Made by a program: the position numbers and the translations under genes. This document shows positions 50,501 through 60,300 of a stretch of DNA of 64,000 nucleotides, in pieces; position 1 is the first letter of the stretch, and the number at the start of each line of letters is the position of its first letter. Under the pieces are notes generated by a model. That model saw only the letters and a list, made by a program, of their open reading frames with translations. It searched no databases and was not told the DNA's origin. Origin of the DNA: Schistosoma mansoni (Eukaryota > Platyhelminthes > Trematoda > Strigeidida > Schistosomatidae); the NCBI RefSeq assembly GCF_000237925.1, contig NW_017386017.1:558001-622000 (forward strand). Direction: 5' to 3'.

Positions 50501-50689
50501 CCATATTTGTATACATTTACCATATTTTGGTCCACCGCATACTTCACCATTAATATTACTTATTGGACAACATACTGGTATACGTCTAGTTAAATTATAA
50601 CCACATTGTTCTGGGATCATACCATATATGTTAATGAATTGATTGAATAAGATAAATATACAATATAGGAATGTTATTGTTTTAATCAT
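41495..50689 (-). CDS. TYR: Tyrosinase (phenol oxidase of eggshell formation), complete, three exons
   Basis: Exons 50689-49701, 47476-47266 and 41737-41495 join in phase to 480 residues. A signal peptide is followed by a Cys-rich segment ([20 protein letters not shown]). CuA histidines: one in YITYLHRYG and two in the [20 protein letters not shown] region, then TPYWDW. Cu[12 protein letters not shown] with two, and [17 protein letters not shown] with the last, giving six in all. The final exon starts [14 protein letters not shown] and ends in a stop at 41495. Tyrosinases are binuclear copper enzymes that oxidise tyrosine to DOPA and quinones; in schistosomes they cross-link eggshell proteins in vitelline cells. 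No C-terminal membrane helix is seen, so it is probably secreted or granule-borne. Oddities are an 8-residue in-frame duplication in exon 2 and an (AT)n tract at its acceptor. Paralogues (TYR1/TYR2) cannot be told apart here. Confidence 0.93.
41783..42180 (-). mobile_element. tRNA-derived hammerhead SINE with direct terminal repeats
   Basis: Segments 41783-41840 and 42124-42180 are direct repeats of ~57 bp (tgatca(a/g)aatgggg... to taagtcg or gagtcg) about 340 bp apart. Between them, on the minus strand, lie a tRNA-like head (ccactgagtcggcat side) and then a decayed hammerhead (about 41920-41873). Located in tyrosinase intron 2, sense to the gene. Confidence 0.7.
43190..43375. repeat. SINE-like repeat
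   Basis: Contains gagtttgatccctgctggtag and attgcttccagattctcaat. It is similar to 43890-44010 (ggtttgatctctggtag, aatgcttcctaatttcag). Looks like a decayed tRNA-type B box plus body; family unknown. Confidence 0.4.
43694..43865 (+). mobile_element. SM-alpha SINE: tRNA-like head plus hammerhead
   Basis: Head with A-box-like tagctgagtggataacg and B-box ggttcgagtcc, as in tRNA-derived SINEs. It is followed by gcaggtacatccag, core ctgacga, stem II with loop caaata, GAAAC, gcgcgtc, and aattccactgctagccac. This is the schistosome SM-alpha layout, whose RNA self-cleaves in known members. Lies in tyrosinase intron 2, antisense to the gene. Confidence 0.85.
43784..43846 (+). ncRNA. Hammerhead ribozyme, SM-alpha type (probably weak)
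   Basis: Conserved CUGANGA and GAAA boxes and a GUC site at 43824-43826 are present. Stem II has a mismatch, and extra A residues sit between the cleavage site and the stem I strand ctgaatt, so cleavage is likely impaired. Confidence 0.65.
44225..47150 (+). mobile_element. Second RTE-family LINE, decayed
   Basis: Element order: endonuclease start [48 protein letters not shown], then reverse transcriptase with [40 protein letters not shown] and [11 protein letters not shown], then [19 protein letters not shown] and [12 protein letters not shown]. The catalytic FADD reads FVND, losing an aspartate, and the frame is broken by several stops and shifts. A different RTE family from the copies at 11-22 kb. 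It fills about half of tyrosinase intron 2, antisense to the gene. Confidence 0.88.
47266..47476 (-). CDS. TYR: Tyrosinase exon 2 (CuB site)
   Basis: 211 nt; acceptor cgtctcag, donor gtaagt. It supplies one base to the split codon and 70 codons. Contains [14 protein letters not shown] with ALEGFCGR repeated, then [11 protein letters not shown] and [13 protein letters not shown]. The acceptor was picked because it is the only nearby AG giving the right phase after exon 1; its upstream tract is an AT microsatellite and not a pyrimidine tract. Confidence 0.87.
47497..47542. repeat. (AT)n microsatellite next to tyrosinase exon 2
   Basis: About 23 AT units starting 21 nt upstream (gene sense) of the exon 2 acceptor, where the pyrimidine tract would be. 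Confidence 0.95.
47703..47850 (+). mobile_element. Hammerhead SINE with inverted left arm
   Basis: The left part (tgatcagaaggggttttgtg) is the reverse complement of the family 3' end. Then gatcgtggatg leads into a ribozyme-like segment and a truncated right arm (gtgatctagc). Located in tyrosinase intron 1. Confidence 0.75.
47765..47812 (+). ncRNA. Hammerhead ribozyme motif
   Basis: CTGAGGA core, stem II gttcc/ggat, GAAA, CGGTCG, GTC site, then cagtgc. Stem I pairs imperfectly because the upstream strand reads caccg. Confidence 0.55.
47920..48290 (+). CDS. Unrecognised gene, last two exons, nested in tyrosinase intron 1 on the opposite strand
   Basis: Exon 47920-48038 (acceptor ataatgtag, donor gttatc, 39 codons plus 2 nt) and exon 48089-48290 (acceptor aattgcag, stop at 48288) join in phase over a 50-bp intron into 106 residues. 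The product includes [56 protein letters not shown] and [19 protein letters not shown]. It has a basic C-terminus, no membrane helix and no known domain that I recognise. The final 72-codon frame alone could start at an ATG at 48072. A polyadenylation signal follows 58 nt after the stop. Upstream exons were not found; it could be the 3' end of a longer gene or a partly processed retrocopy. Function unknown. Confidence 0.5.
48349..48354 (+). promoter_or_regulatory. Polyadenylation signal AATAAA after the nested gene
   Basis: Canonical hexamer within ttgaataaagc, supporting a plus-strand transcript end here. Confidence 0.5.
48490..48920 (-). mobile_element. tRNA-derived hammerhead SINE, most complete copy
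   Basis: Minus-strand order: the family start (about 48910-48866, containing ccacaaagaacccccttct), a ~170-bp body, a tRNA-like head (about 48692-48626: gctcagtggtctagtggtta and gggttcgaatctcg), a hammerhead segment (48605-48558) and the 3' arm (about 48530-48505). The tRNA-like head has recognisable A and B boxes for pol III. Confidence 0.8.
48558..48605 (-). ncRNA. Hammerhead ribozyme motif (core altered)
   Basis: Stems I and II can form (gcacactg with cattgc; gtcccacactaggac) and GAAA is present, but the core reads CTGAATA in place of CTGANGA, so it is probably inactive. Confidence 0.6.
49086..49131 (+). ncRNA. Hammerhead ribozyme (type I layout, core intact)
   Basis: Stem I gcactg/cagtgc pairs perfectly. 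Core CTGAGGA fits CUGANGA. Stem II gttcc...ggac has loop cataata. GAAA and a GUC site at 49123-49125 are present. Stem III is very short (caaccg), as in schistosome hammerheads. Confidence 0.75.
49086..49220 (+). mobile_element. Hammerhead SINE, 3' half with best-preserved ribozyme
   Basis: It begins close to the ribozyme (no tRNA head) and ends with the complete 3' arm ctccacaaaacctctcctgat. Located in tyrosinase intron 1. Confidence 0.8.
49701..50689 (-). CDS. TYR: Tyrosinase exon 1 (signal peptide, CuA site)
   Basis: 989 nt from the ATG to donor gtaagt, ending after two bases of a codon (LSLS plus CA). The N-terminal ~23 residues ([20 protein letters not shown]...) are hydrophobic, as in a signal peptide. 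Carries the CuA histidines. Confidence 0.93.
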
Positions 50690-50989
50690 TTAGGGATAGT
50701 AATAATAATGATAATATAGATCCAACCAAGTAATGATGATTTAAATGGTGTAAATTAAATAGGTTTAATAATTATTGGTTATTAGTTTGGTTTAATAATA
50801 AAAAAAAGAAATAGGAAAATTATTGAATTTATTTTTTTTTTATATTTTTTATTTATTTTTATTTTTTATTTTTTTAAAAATCTATGTTGAGAAAGAACTA
50901 GAGTGATGAAAAAAGTCACACCATTATTAGGATGTTCATGAATAGACAATGGGTTAGAGTGCAATTTTAAGTAGATGGAGCAGTAGTAA

Positions 50990-51130
50990 CAATAATAGTA
51001 ATAGTAATAATAATAATAGTAGTAGTAATAATAATAGTAGTGATAGTATTAATAATAATAGTAGTAATGGTAGTAGTAGTAATAATAATAATAATAGTAG
51101 TAATAGTACTAGTAGTAGTATAGTAATAAT
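50990..51130. repeat. Trinucleotide (taa/tag)n repeat
   Basis: About 140 bp of taa and tag units upstream of the tyrosinase start. It generates long leucine or isoleucine/threonine frames on the minus strand that are not genes. Confidence 0.9.
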
Positions 51131-51392
51131 AGCGCAAGTAATAGTCGTTGTACAAAAATGCACTTTATATATAAAAAAAAATGTATTATACAATCCTGCA
51201 CTATCCTATTGATAAAATGAATATAATTAATAATATGCTTATTAAGTAAATGTACTTAATTCGTTATTTATATATTGATGGAATATGTATGAATGAATTG
51301 AGTAAATGTTATTAAAAGGAATCATCATTATTCTATTATTAGTTAAGTTTAATATCAATCTTAATGAATATGAAATACAATTTGAAATGTTT

Positions 51393-51540
51393 ATCAGAAG
51401 GGGGTTTTGTGGAATATCGGCTCAGTGGTCTAGTGATTAAACGCTCTGGTACGAAACTGATAGGTCCTGGGTTCGAATCATGAAGGGAGGGATCGTAAAT
51501 GCATACTGCTGAGAAATTTCATAATAGGACGAAACGGCCT
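51393..51540 (+). mobile_element. Hammerhead SINE with inverted left arm, 3'-truncated
   Basis: The left arm tatcagaagggggttttgtg is the reverse of the family 3' end. Then come a tRNA-like head (ggctcagtggtctagtgatt and gggttcgaatca) and a ribozyme-like segment (51501-51540: ctgagaa, taggacgaaacggcc), which stops at the cleavage region. Confidence 0.7.
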
Positions 51541-51649
51541 ATGTTATAAATAAACAATAAGTGTATATAAATAATTTCTGTAGAAAACACTAGTTGAAAT
51601 GATATTCAAATATGAAGCTAACTAATATATATATATATATATAAAAGTT

Positions 51650-52175
51650 TATCTTACATTGTTCCTACTCACTCTCCTTCCACTCCTTTGTTTATTGTTT
51701 TATACTACTTATTTATATTCAGTAAGCAGTTGTATCCTTAACAATTTCCACATTTACATTGTAACGCAAGTTGCACTGTAACATTCACATACATTTATAA
51801 TGTTTATTGTACTTATCATTGTATTTGTCATTGTAATTACTGTACTTTAATTACTGTAACGGTTATCCACAGTTGTGTATTTGTTTAAACGCAACAGTTT
51901 TCATATTGTTGGCTGTTGGTTCGAGTTTCAATTGCTCATAAACTGTTGTCCAATTTCGACACAGCTATCGGCTGTCTTTGTACTATCGAAGCCTTTACTA
52001 TTTTCATTCTTGAACGACGCGTTTTAACGCCTAGACACCTCACAAGTTGATGTTTGTAATTAAATTTTGTGTTTTATATAATAAAGCCACGCTTTTGTAG
52101 ACAAATCGTTGTTTTGGAACTTCGATTTTGCGCGTATCTCAATCAGGTCACCTGGACGCTTCGATAGACATAACA
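51650..52175. repeat. Dispersed ~530-bp repeat (LTR-like) inside TA repeats
   Basis: Close match to 25551-26083 and again bounded by TA microsatellite on both sides (about 51625-51642 and 52175-52219). No ORF. Probable solo LTR fossil or other non-coding element. Confidence 0.65.
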
Positions 52176-52219
<44 letters not shown>

Positions 52220-52220
<1 letters not shown>

Positions 52221-52665
52221 CACAATGATGACGAAATAAAAAAGAATGGAACATGTCATAATTGACTTATAAGCCTGTAAGAGGTAAACATGCTAAAATG
52301 TACAAACATTTAGAGAATTAAAAATAAGAAGATGAATAAAATAATATTCCTGACAAAATAATCACGTAGATAGTCAAAGTAATGGAAAGACTGGAATATA
52401 CAAGAAACATGAAGCATAAAATTGAAAGAACAAACGAAAAGTGACAACAAAAAAATTATCGAGAAACACAACGAGATAAAAATATAACAAAAATGGGAGG
52501 AACAAAAGCAATAACAAGCAAATAAAAAAACGAAATAAAAAAAAGAAAATAACGAAGAAACATGGAAGAAATGAAGAAAAAAGAAAGAAGAGTTACAAAA
52601 CCAGAAAAGAAACAACAATGAAACTAAAAAAAAAGATAAGAATTCAAAGCAAAAGTTCGGCAAGA
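52220..52665. other. Purine-rich spacer left of the tandem array
   Basis: The plus strand is unusually A/G-rich (aaaaaaacgaaataaaaaaaag-like text). The open minus-strand frame here is low-complexity Phe/Leu and not a gene. Confidence 0.5.
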
Positions 52666-53803
52666 GAGATATGTGAAAATAAAAACGAGGAGTTCGCATA
52701 CCACTGAGATAATCCACTCACAACGTTACTCGAATCCACTCGATCTACCAATGCAATAATGACCAACTATCATCAGAAACACTCTTACACGAAAAACTTA
52801 TCGCTTTCTCACCAATCATAAGTGTCGCGTTCATCAGACTAATCAACTGTCAGGTTGTGCCAGTCATTACTAGAATCATTGTGAACAACAGTGTTCAGAC
52901 TGCCCTCTTCTCTATTCTCCTCTCCACGCCACGCCACTCCACGCCACGCCAATCCACGCCACTCCAACCCACTCCACGCCACTCCAACCCACTCCGCTCC
53001 TCTCCGCTCCTCTGCTCAACCCACTACACATCTCCTCCCACCCTATGTTGGCTCGTCGCACGGAATCTCTTCAGACCAGATTATATTTCATCCACCACAT
53101 TCGGTGGGTTTCGTTGACATGAGGATGGCGAGTCAGTTGTGGATCACGTCAACTCTCTTGTCTGTATGAGTCGCACCAACTCTCCACTCCCATATTGATC
53201 TCATCGATGATTGTGTTGTGCAGTCCGCATTGCTGTGTATTGATTGAGAGGACTCGAAACGTCGGTCGATTATGTGTGCGTTTCGACTGTGAATGTCGGG
53301 TGCGTGTCTGTGATCGTAATGCACACAAGACTGGGTAGGTGTATGTGGTGTGATATGATTTCGGTTGTTGTGTGCAATGTAGTTAGAACTAGTTGACAGT
53401 GTATTGAGAAGACGAGACATGCGACGAAGTTGGTCAGTGAGATGAGTGATAGTGTGGATGAGTGAAGTGGACAATGATTTGCATCAGGGTTCGGGAGATA
53501 ATGTGAGGAGTTGTGTGTGAGATTCAGCGATGACGCCATGTTTAGAAGCTTATAGGCATCCCTATACATACATGCAAATATACACGATTGGTTATGTGAG
53601 TGTATGTGGTCGCTGCGATGTTGTGGATTGAGGTGTGACAGTTGTTGACCATGGTATGTGTTCAGATGAACGTGTCTCGGTGTGTTTTGGTCAGGTGGGT
53701 GAACAGAGAGATAGGAGAGCACCAGTTTGTGCTTGTTGGTTGATGTTTGTGGTGTCGACCGGTTTGTTGTTTTATTCAGTGTTGTTCGTTGTTGAAAGTC
53801 TGT

Positions 53804-53901
53804 GTCGGAGGTGGGATTCGAACCCACGCCCACATCGTGGACCAGAACACCCAGAAGAACACTCTTGAGTCTGGCGCCTTAGACCGCTCGGCCACTCCGA
53901 C
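53804..53901 (-). tRNA. trnL-CAA: tRNA-Leu(CAA) with 16-nt intron, unit 1
   Basis: Class II tRNA read on the minus strand: acceptor gtcggag/ctccgac, A box tggccgagcgg, anticodon stem ccaga/tctgg with anticodon CAA at 53867-53865, intron 53863-53848 after position 37, variable arm ccac/gtgg, and B box ggttcgaatcc. The human tRNA-Leu(CAA) intron sits at the same place. The 3' flank reads TTTC, so the usual T4 terminator is missing. Confidence 0.95.
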
Positions 53902-55399
53902 GTGCTGCGCTCGACTCACCCTTATCACCATCACATCATCCATCAAATAATATACATCATCATACTCATACTCCTCAAACTCATCACACTACTCATTCTC
54001 CTCCACACTCTCCACCTCATTCAACTCCTCATTCTCTTAATCCATCTCCTTATAATTCTCCTCCTCATCCACATCCACATCCACATCCACATCCACATCA
54101 TCTTCATCATCATCATCACAAAGACCACAAAGACCAACAGCAACAAACAAATCACATTCATCACTACACATAAGCAAACTATGTCAAGCATAACACATCA
54201 GAACAACACTAAACAAACCATCAACCTCATCAAATTCCGAATCAGTATGCATTCTACGGTGTACAAATCTAACATCAAGTGTGTATGTCCATCATCAGTA
54301 TTTGAGATATGTAAAAATAAAAACGAGGAGTTCGCATACCACTGAGATAATCCACTCACAACGTTACTCGAATCCACTCGATCTACCAATGCAATAATGA
54401 CCAACTATCATCAGAAACACTCTTACACGAAAAACTTATCGCTTTCTCACCAATCATAAGTGTCGCGTTCATCAGACTAATCAACTGTCAGGTTGTGCCA
54501 GTCATTACTAGAATCATTGTGAACAACAGTGTTCAGACTGCCCTCTTCTCTATTCTCCTCTCCACGCCACGCCACTCCACGCCACGCCAATCCACGCCAC
54601 TCCAACCCACTCCACGCCACTACACATCTCCTCCCACCCTATGTTGGCTCGTCGCACGGAATCTCTTCAGACCAGATTATATTTCATCCACCACATTCGG
54701 TGGGTTTCGTTGACATGAGGATGGCGAGTCAGTTGTGGATCACGTCAACTCTCTTGTCTGTATGAGTCGCACCAACTCTCCACTCCCATATTGATCTCAT
54801 CGATGATTGTGTTGTGCAGTCCGCATTGCTGTGTATTGATTGAGAGGACTCGAAACGTCGGTCGATTATGTGTGCGTTTCGACTGTGAATGTCGGGTGCG
54901 TGTCTGTGATCGTAATGCACACAAGACTGGGTAGGTGTATGTGGTGTGATATGATTTCGGTTGTTGTGTGCAATGTAGTTAGAACTAGTTGACAGTGTAT
55001 TGAGAAGACGAGACATGCGACGAAGTTGGTCAGTGAGATGAGTGATAGTGTGGATGAGTGAAGTGGACAATGATTTGCATCAGGGTTCGGGAGATAATGT
55101 GAGGAGTTGTGTGTGAGATTCAGCGATGACGCCATGTTTAGAAGCTTATAGGCATCCCTATACATACATGCAAATATACACGATTGGTTATGTGAGTGTA
55201 TGTGGTCGCTGCGATGTTGTGGATTGAGGTGTGACAGTTGTTGACCATGGTATGTGTTCAGATGAACGTGTCTCGGTGTGTTTTGGTCAGGTGGGTGAAC
55301 AGAGAGATAGGAGAGCACCAGTTTGTGCTTGTTGGTTGATGTTTGTGGTGTCGACCGGTTTGTTGTTTTATTCAGTGTTGTTCGTTGTTGAAAGTCTGT

Positions 55400-55497
55400 G
55401 TCGGAGGTGGGATTCGAACCCACGCCCACATCGTGGACCAGAACACCCAGAAGAACACTCTTGAGTCTGGCGCCTTAGACCGCTCGGCCACTCCGAC
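55400..55497 (-). tRNA. trnL-CAA: tRNA-Leu(CAA) with intron, unit 2
   Basis: Identical over its 98 nt to the unit 1 gene as read. It also lacks the T4 terminator (TTTC). Confidence 0.95.
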
Positions 55498-56976
55498 GTG
55501 CTGCGCTCGACTCACCCTTATCACCATCACATCATCCATCAAATAATATACATCATCATACTCATACTCCTCAAACTCATCACACTACTCATTCTCCTCC
55601 ACACTCTCCACCTCATTCAACTCCTCATTCTCTTAATCCATCTCCTTATAATTCTCCTCCTCATCCACATCCACATCCACATCCACATCATCTTCATCAT
55701 CATCACAAAGACCACAAAGACCAACAGCAACAAACAAATCACATTCATCACTACACATAAGCAAACTATGTCAAGCATAACACATCAGAACAACACTAAA
55801 CAAACCATCAACCTCATCAAATTCCGAATCAGTATGCATTCTACGGTGTACAAATCTAACATCAAGTGTGTATGTCCATCATCAGTATTTGAGATATGTA
55901 AAAATAAAAACGAGGAGTTCGCATACCACTGAGATAATCCACTCACAACGTTACTCGAATCCACTCGATCTACCAATGCAATAATGACCAACTATCATCA
56001 GAAACACTCTTACACGAAAAACTTATCGCTTTCTCACCAATCATAAGTGTCGCGTTCATCAGACTAATCAACTGTCAGGTTGTGCCAGTCATTACTAGAA
56101 TCATTGTGAACAACAGTGTTCAGACTGCCCTCTTCTCTATTCTTCTCTCCACGCCACGCCACTCCACGCCACGCCAATCCACGCCACTCCAACCCACTCC
56201 ACGCCACTACACATCTCCTCCCACCCTATGTTGGCTCGTCGCACGGAATCTCTTCAGACCAGATTATATTTCATCCACCACATTCGGTGGGTTTCGTTGA
56301 CATGAGGATGGCGAGTCAGTTGTGGATCACGTCAACTCTCTTGTCTGTATGAGTCGCACCAACTCTCCACTCCCATATTGATCTCATCGATGATTGTGTT
56401 GTGCAGTCCGCATTGCTGTGTATTGATTGAGAGGACTCGAAACGTCGGTCGATTATGTGTGCGTTTCGACTGTGAATGTCGGGTGCGTGTCTGTGATCGT
56501 AATGCACACAAGACTGGGTAGGTGTATGTGGTGTGATATGATTCCGGTTGTTGTGTGCAATGTAGTTAGAACTAGTTGACAGTGTATTGAGAAGACGAGA
56601 CATGCGACGAAGTTGGTCAGTGAGATGAGTGATAGTGTGGATGAGTGAAGTGGACAATGATTTGCATCAGGGTTCGGGAGATAATGTGAGGAGTTGTGTG
56701 TGAGATTCAGCGATGACGCCATGTTTAGAAGCTTATAGGCATCCCTATACATACATGCAAATATACACGATTGGTTATGTGAGTGTATGTGGTCGCTGCG
56801 ATGTTGTGGATTGAGGTGTGACAGTTGTTGACCATGGTATGTGTTCAGATGAACGTGTCTCGGTGTGTTTTGGTCAGGTGGGTGAACAGAGAGATAGGAG
56901 AGCACCAGTTTGTGCTTGTTGGTTGATGTTTGTGGTGTCGACCGGTTTGTTGTTTTATTCAGTGTTGTTCGTTGTT

Positions 56977-56980
56977 AAAA
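56977..56980 (-). terminator. Pol III terminator T4, unit 3
   Basis: TTTT on the minus strand, 6 nt after the tRNA 3' end. Units 1 and 2 have TTTC at this site. Confidence 0.7.
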
Positions 56981-56986
56981 GTCTGT

Positions 56987-57084
56987 GTCGGAGGTGGGAT
57001 TCGAACCCACGCCCACATCGTGGACCAGAACACCCAGAAGAACACTCTTGAGTCTGGCGCCTTAGACCGCTCGGCCACTCCGAC
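56987..57084 (-). tRNA. trnL-CAA: tRNA-Leu(CAA) with intron, unit 3
   Basis: Same gene as unit 1. Followed 6 nt downstream by TTTT. Confidence 0.95.
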
Positions 57085-58569
57085 GTGCTGCGCTCGACTC
57101 ACCCTTATCACCATCACATCATCCATCAAATAATATACATCATCATACTCATACTCCTCAAACTCATCACACTACTCATTCTCCTCCACACTCTCCACCT
57201 CATTCAACTCCTCATTCTCTTAATCCATCTCCTTATAATTCTCCTCCTCATCCACATCCACATCCACATCCACATCCACATCATCTTCATCATCATCACA
57301 AAGACCACAAAGACCAACAGCAACAAACAAATCACATTCATCACTACACATAAGCAAACTATGTCAAGCATAACACATCAGAACAACACTAAACAAACCA
57401 TCAACCTCATCAAATTCCGAATCAGTATGCATTCTACGGTGTACAAATCTAACATCAAGTGTGTATGTCCATCATCAGTATTTGAGATATGTAAAAATAA
57501 AAACGAGGAGTTCGCATACCACTGAGATAATCCACTCACAACGTTACTCGAATCCACTCGATCTACCAATGCAATAATGACCAACTATCATCAGAAACAC
57601 TCTTACACGAAAAACTTATCGCTTTCTCACCAATCATAAGTGTCGCGTTCATCAGACTAATCAACTGTCAGGTTGTGCCAGTCATTACTAGAATCATTGT
57701 GAACAACAGTGTTCAGACTGCCCTCTTCTCTATTCTCCTCTCCACGCCACGCCACTCCACGCCACGCCAATCCACGCCACTCCAACCCACTCCACGCCAC
57801 TACACATCTCCTCCCACCCTATGTTGGCTCGTCGCACGGAATCTCTTCAGACCAGATTATATTTCATCCACCACATTCGGTGGGTTTCGTTGACATGAGG
57901 ATGGCGAGTCAGTTGTGGATCACGTCAACTCTCTTGTCTGTATGAGTCGCACCAACTCTCCACTCCCATATTGATCTCATCGATGATTGTGTTGTGCAGT
58001 CCACATTGCTGTGTATTGATTGAGAGGACTCGAAACGTCGGTCGATTATGTGTGCGTTTCGACTGTGAATGTCGGGTGCGTGTCTGTGATCGTAATGCAC
58101 ACAAGACTGGGTAGGTGTATGTGGTGTGATATGATTTCGGTTGTTGTGTGCAATGTAGTTAGAACTAGTTGACAGTGTATTGAGAAGACGAGACATGCGA
58201 CGAAGTTGGTCAGTGAGATGAGTGATAGTGTGGATGAGTGAAGTGGACAATGATTTGCATCAGGGTTCGGGAGATAATGTGAGGAGTTGTGTGTGAGATT
58301 CAGCGATGACGCCATGTTTAGAAGCTTATAGGCATCCCTATACATACATGCAAATATACACGATTGGTTATGTGAGTGTATGTGGTCGCTGCGATGTTGT
58401 GGATTGAGGTGTGACAGTTGTTGACCATGGTATGTGTTCAGATGAACGTGTCTCGGTGTGTTTTGGTCAGGTGGGTGAACAGAGAGATAGGAGAGCACCA
58501 GTTTGTGCTTGTTGGTTGATGTTTGTGGTGTCGACCGGTTTGTTGTTTTATTCAGTGTTGTTCGTTGTT

Positions 58570-58573
58570 AAAA
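58570..58573 (-). terminator. Pol III terminator T4, unit 4
   Basis: TTTT 6 nt after the tRNA 3' end. Confidence 0.7.
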
Positions 58574-58579
58574 GTCTGT

Positions 58580-58677
58580 GTCGGAGGTGGGATTCGAACC
58601 CACGCCCACATCGTGGACCAGAACACCCAGAAGAACACTCTTGAGTCTGGCGCCTTAGACCGCTCGGCCACTCCGAC
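58580..58677 (-). tRNA. trnL-CAA: tRNA-Leu(CAA) with intron, unit 4
   Basis: Same gene as unit 1. Followed 6 nt downstream by TTTT. Confidence 0.95.
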
Positions 58678-60192
58678 GTGCTGCGCTCGACTCACCCTTA
58701 TCACCATCACATCATCCATCAAATAATATACATCATCATACTCATACTCCTCAAACTCATCACACTACTCATTCTCCTCCACACTCTCCACCTCATTCAA
58801 CTCCTCATTCTCTTAATCCATCTCCTTATAATTCTCCTCCTCATCCACATCCACATCCACATCATCTTCATCATCATCACAAAGACCACAAAGACCAACA
58901 GCAACAAACAAATCACATTCATCACTACACATAAGCAAACTATGTCAAGCATAACACATCAGAACAACACTAAACAAACCATCAACCTCATCAAATTCCG
59001 AATCAGTATGCATTCTACGGTGTACAAATCTAACATCAAGTGTGTATGTCCATCATCAGTATTTGAGATATGTAAAAATAAAAACGAGGAGTTCGCATAC
59101 CACTGAGATAATCCACTCACAACGTTACTCGAATCCACTCGATCTACCAATGCAATCATGACCAACTATCATCAGAAACACTCTTACACGAAAAACTTAT
59201 CGCTTTCTCACCAATCACAAGTGTCGCGTTCATCAGACTAATCAACTGTCAGGTTGTGCCAGTCATTACTAGAATCATTGTGAACAACAGTGTTCAGACT
59301 GCCCTCTTCTCTATTCTCCTCTCCACGCCACGCCACTCCACGCCACGCCAATCCACGCCACTCCAACCCACTCCACGCCACTCCAACCCACTCCGCTCCT
59401 CTCCGCTCCTCTGCTCAACCCACTACACATCTCCTCCCACCCTATGTTGGCTCGTCGCACGGAATCTCTTCAGACCAGATTATATTTCATCCACCACATT
59501 CGGTGGGTTTCATTGACATGAGGATGGCGAGTCAGTTGTGGATCACGTCAACTCTCTTGTCTGTATGAGTCGCACCAACTCTCCACTCCCATATTGATCT
59601 CATCGATGATTGTGTTGTGCAGTCCGCATTGCTGTGTATTGATTGAGAGGACTCGAAACGTCGGTCGATTATGTGTGCGTTTCGACTGTGAATGTCGGGT
59701 GCGTGTCTGTGATCGTAATGCACACAAGACTGGGTAGGTGTATGTGGTGTGATATGATTTCGGTTGTTGTGTGCAATGTAGTTAGAACTAGTTGACAGTG
59801 TATTGAGAAGACGAGACATGCGACGAAGTTGGTCAGTGAGATGAGTGATAGTGTGGATGAGTGAAGTGGACAATGATTTGCATCAGGGTTCGGGAGATAA
59901 TGTGAGTAGTTGTGTGTGAGATTCAGCGATGACGCCATGTTTAGAAGCTTATAGGCATCCCTATACATACATGCAAATATACACGATTGGTTATGTGAGT
60001 GTATGTGGTCGCTGCGATGTTGTGGATTGAGGTGTGACAGTTGTTGACCATGGTATGTGTTCAGATGAACGTGTCTCGGTGTGTTTTGGTCAGGTGGGTG
60101 AACAGAGAGATAGGAGAGCACCAGTTTGTGCTTGTTGGTTGATGTTTGTGGTGTCGACCGGTTTGTTGTTTTATTCAGTGTTGTTCGTTGTT

Positions 60193-60196
60193 AAAA
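60193..60196 (-). terminator. Pol III terminator T4, unit 5
   Basis: TTTT 6 nt after the tRNA 3' end. Confidence 0.7.
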
Positions 60197-60202
60197 GTCT
60201 GT

Positions 60203-60300
60203 GTCGGAGGTGGGATTCGAACCCACGCCCACATCGTGGACCAGAACACCCAGAAGAACACTCTTGAGTCTGGCGCCTTAGACCGCTCGGCCACTCCGAC
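60203..60300 (-). tRNA. trnL-CAA: tRNA-Leu(CAA) with intron, unit 5
   Basis: Same gene as unit 1. Followed 6 nt downstream by TTTT. Confidence 0.95.

Noticed and set aside
50954-51193. Poly-leucine frame on the minus strand
   Set aside because: Translation of the taa/tag microsatellite.
52857-53169. Repeating ccacgccact tract as a possible CRISPR-like or minisatellite locus
   Set aside because: Irregular 10-bp slippage repeats in a eukaryotic array, with no spacer structure.
53270-53833. 187-codon minus-strand frame recurring in every array unit
   Set aside because: It runs through the tRNA and low-complexity sequence, is shortened in units 3-5 by one substitution, and is repeated only because the DNA is.
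53635-53868. Frames reading RRWDSNPRPHRGPEHP and GGIRTHAHI over the tRNA
   Set aside because: These are translations of the tRNA-Leu gene itself, a well-known source of spurious proteins.
53902-54345. His/Ile-rich plus-strand frame (about 147 codons) in each unit
   Set aside because: Produced by cat, atc and ccacat repeats; its length changes with repeat number.
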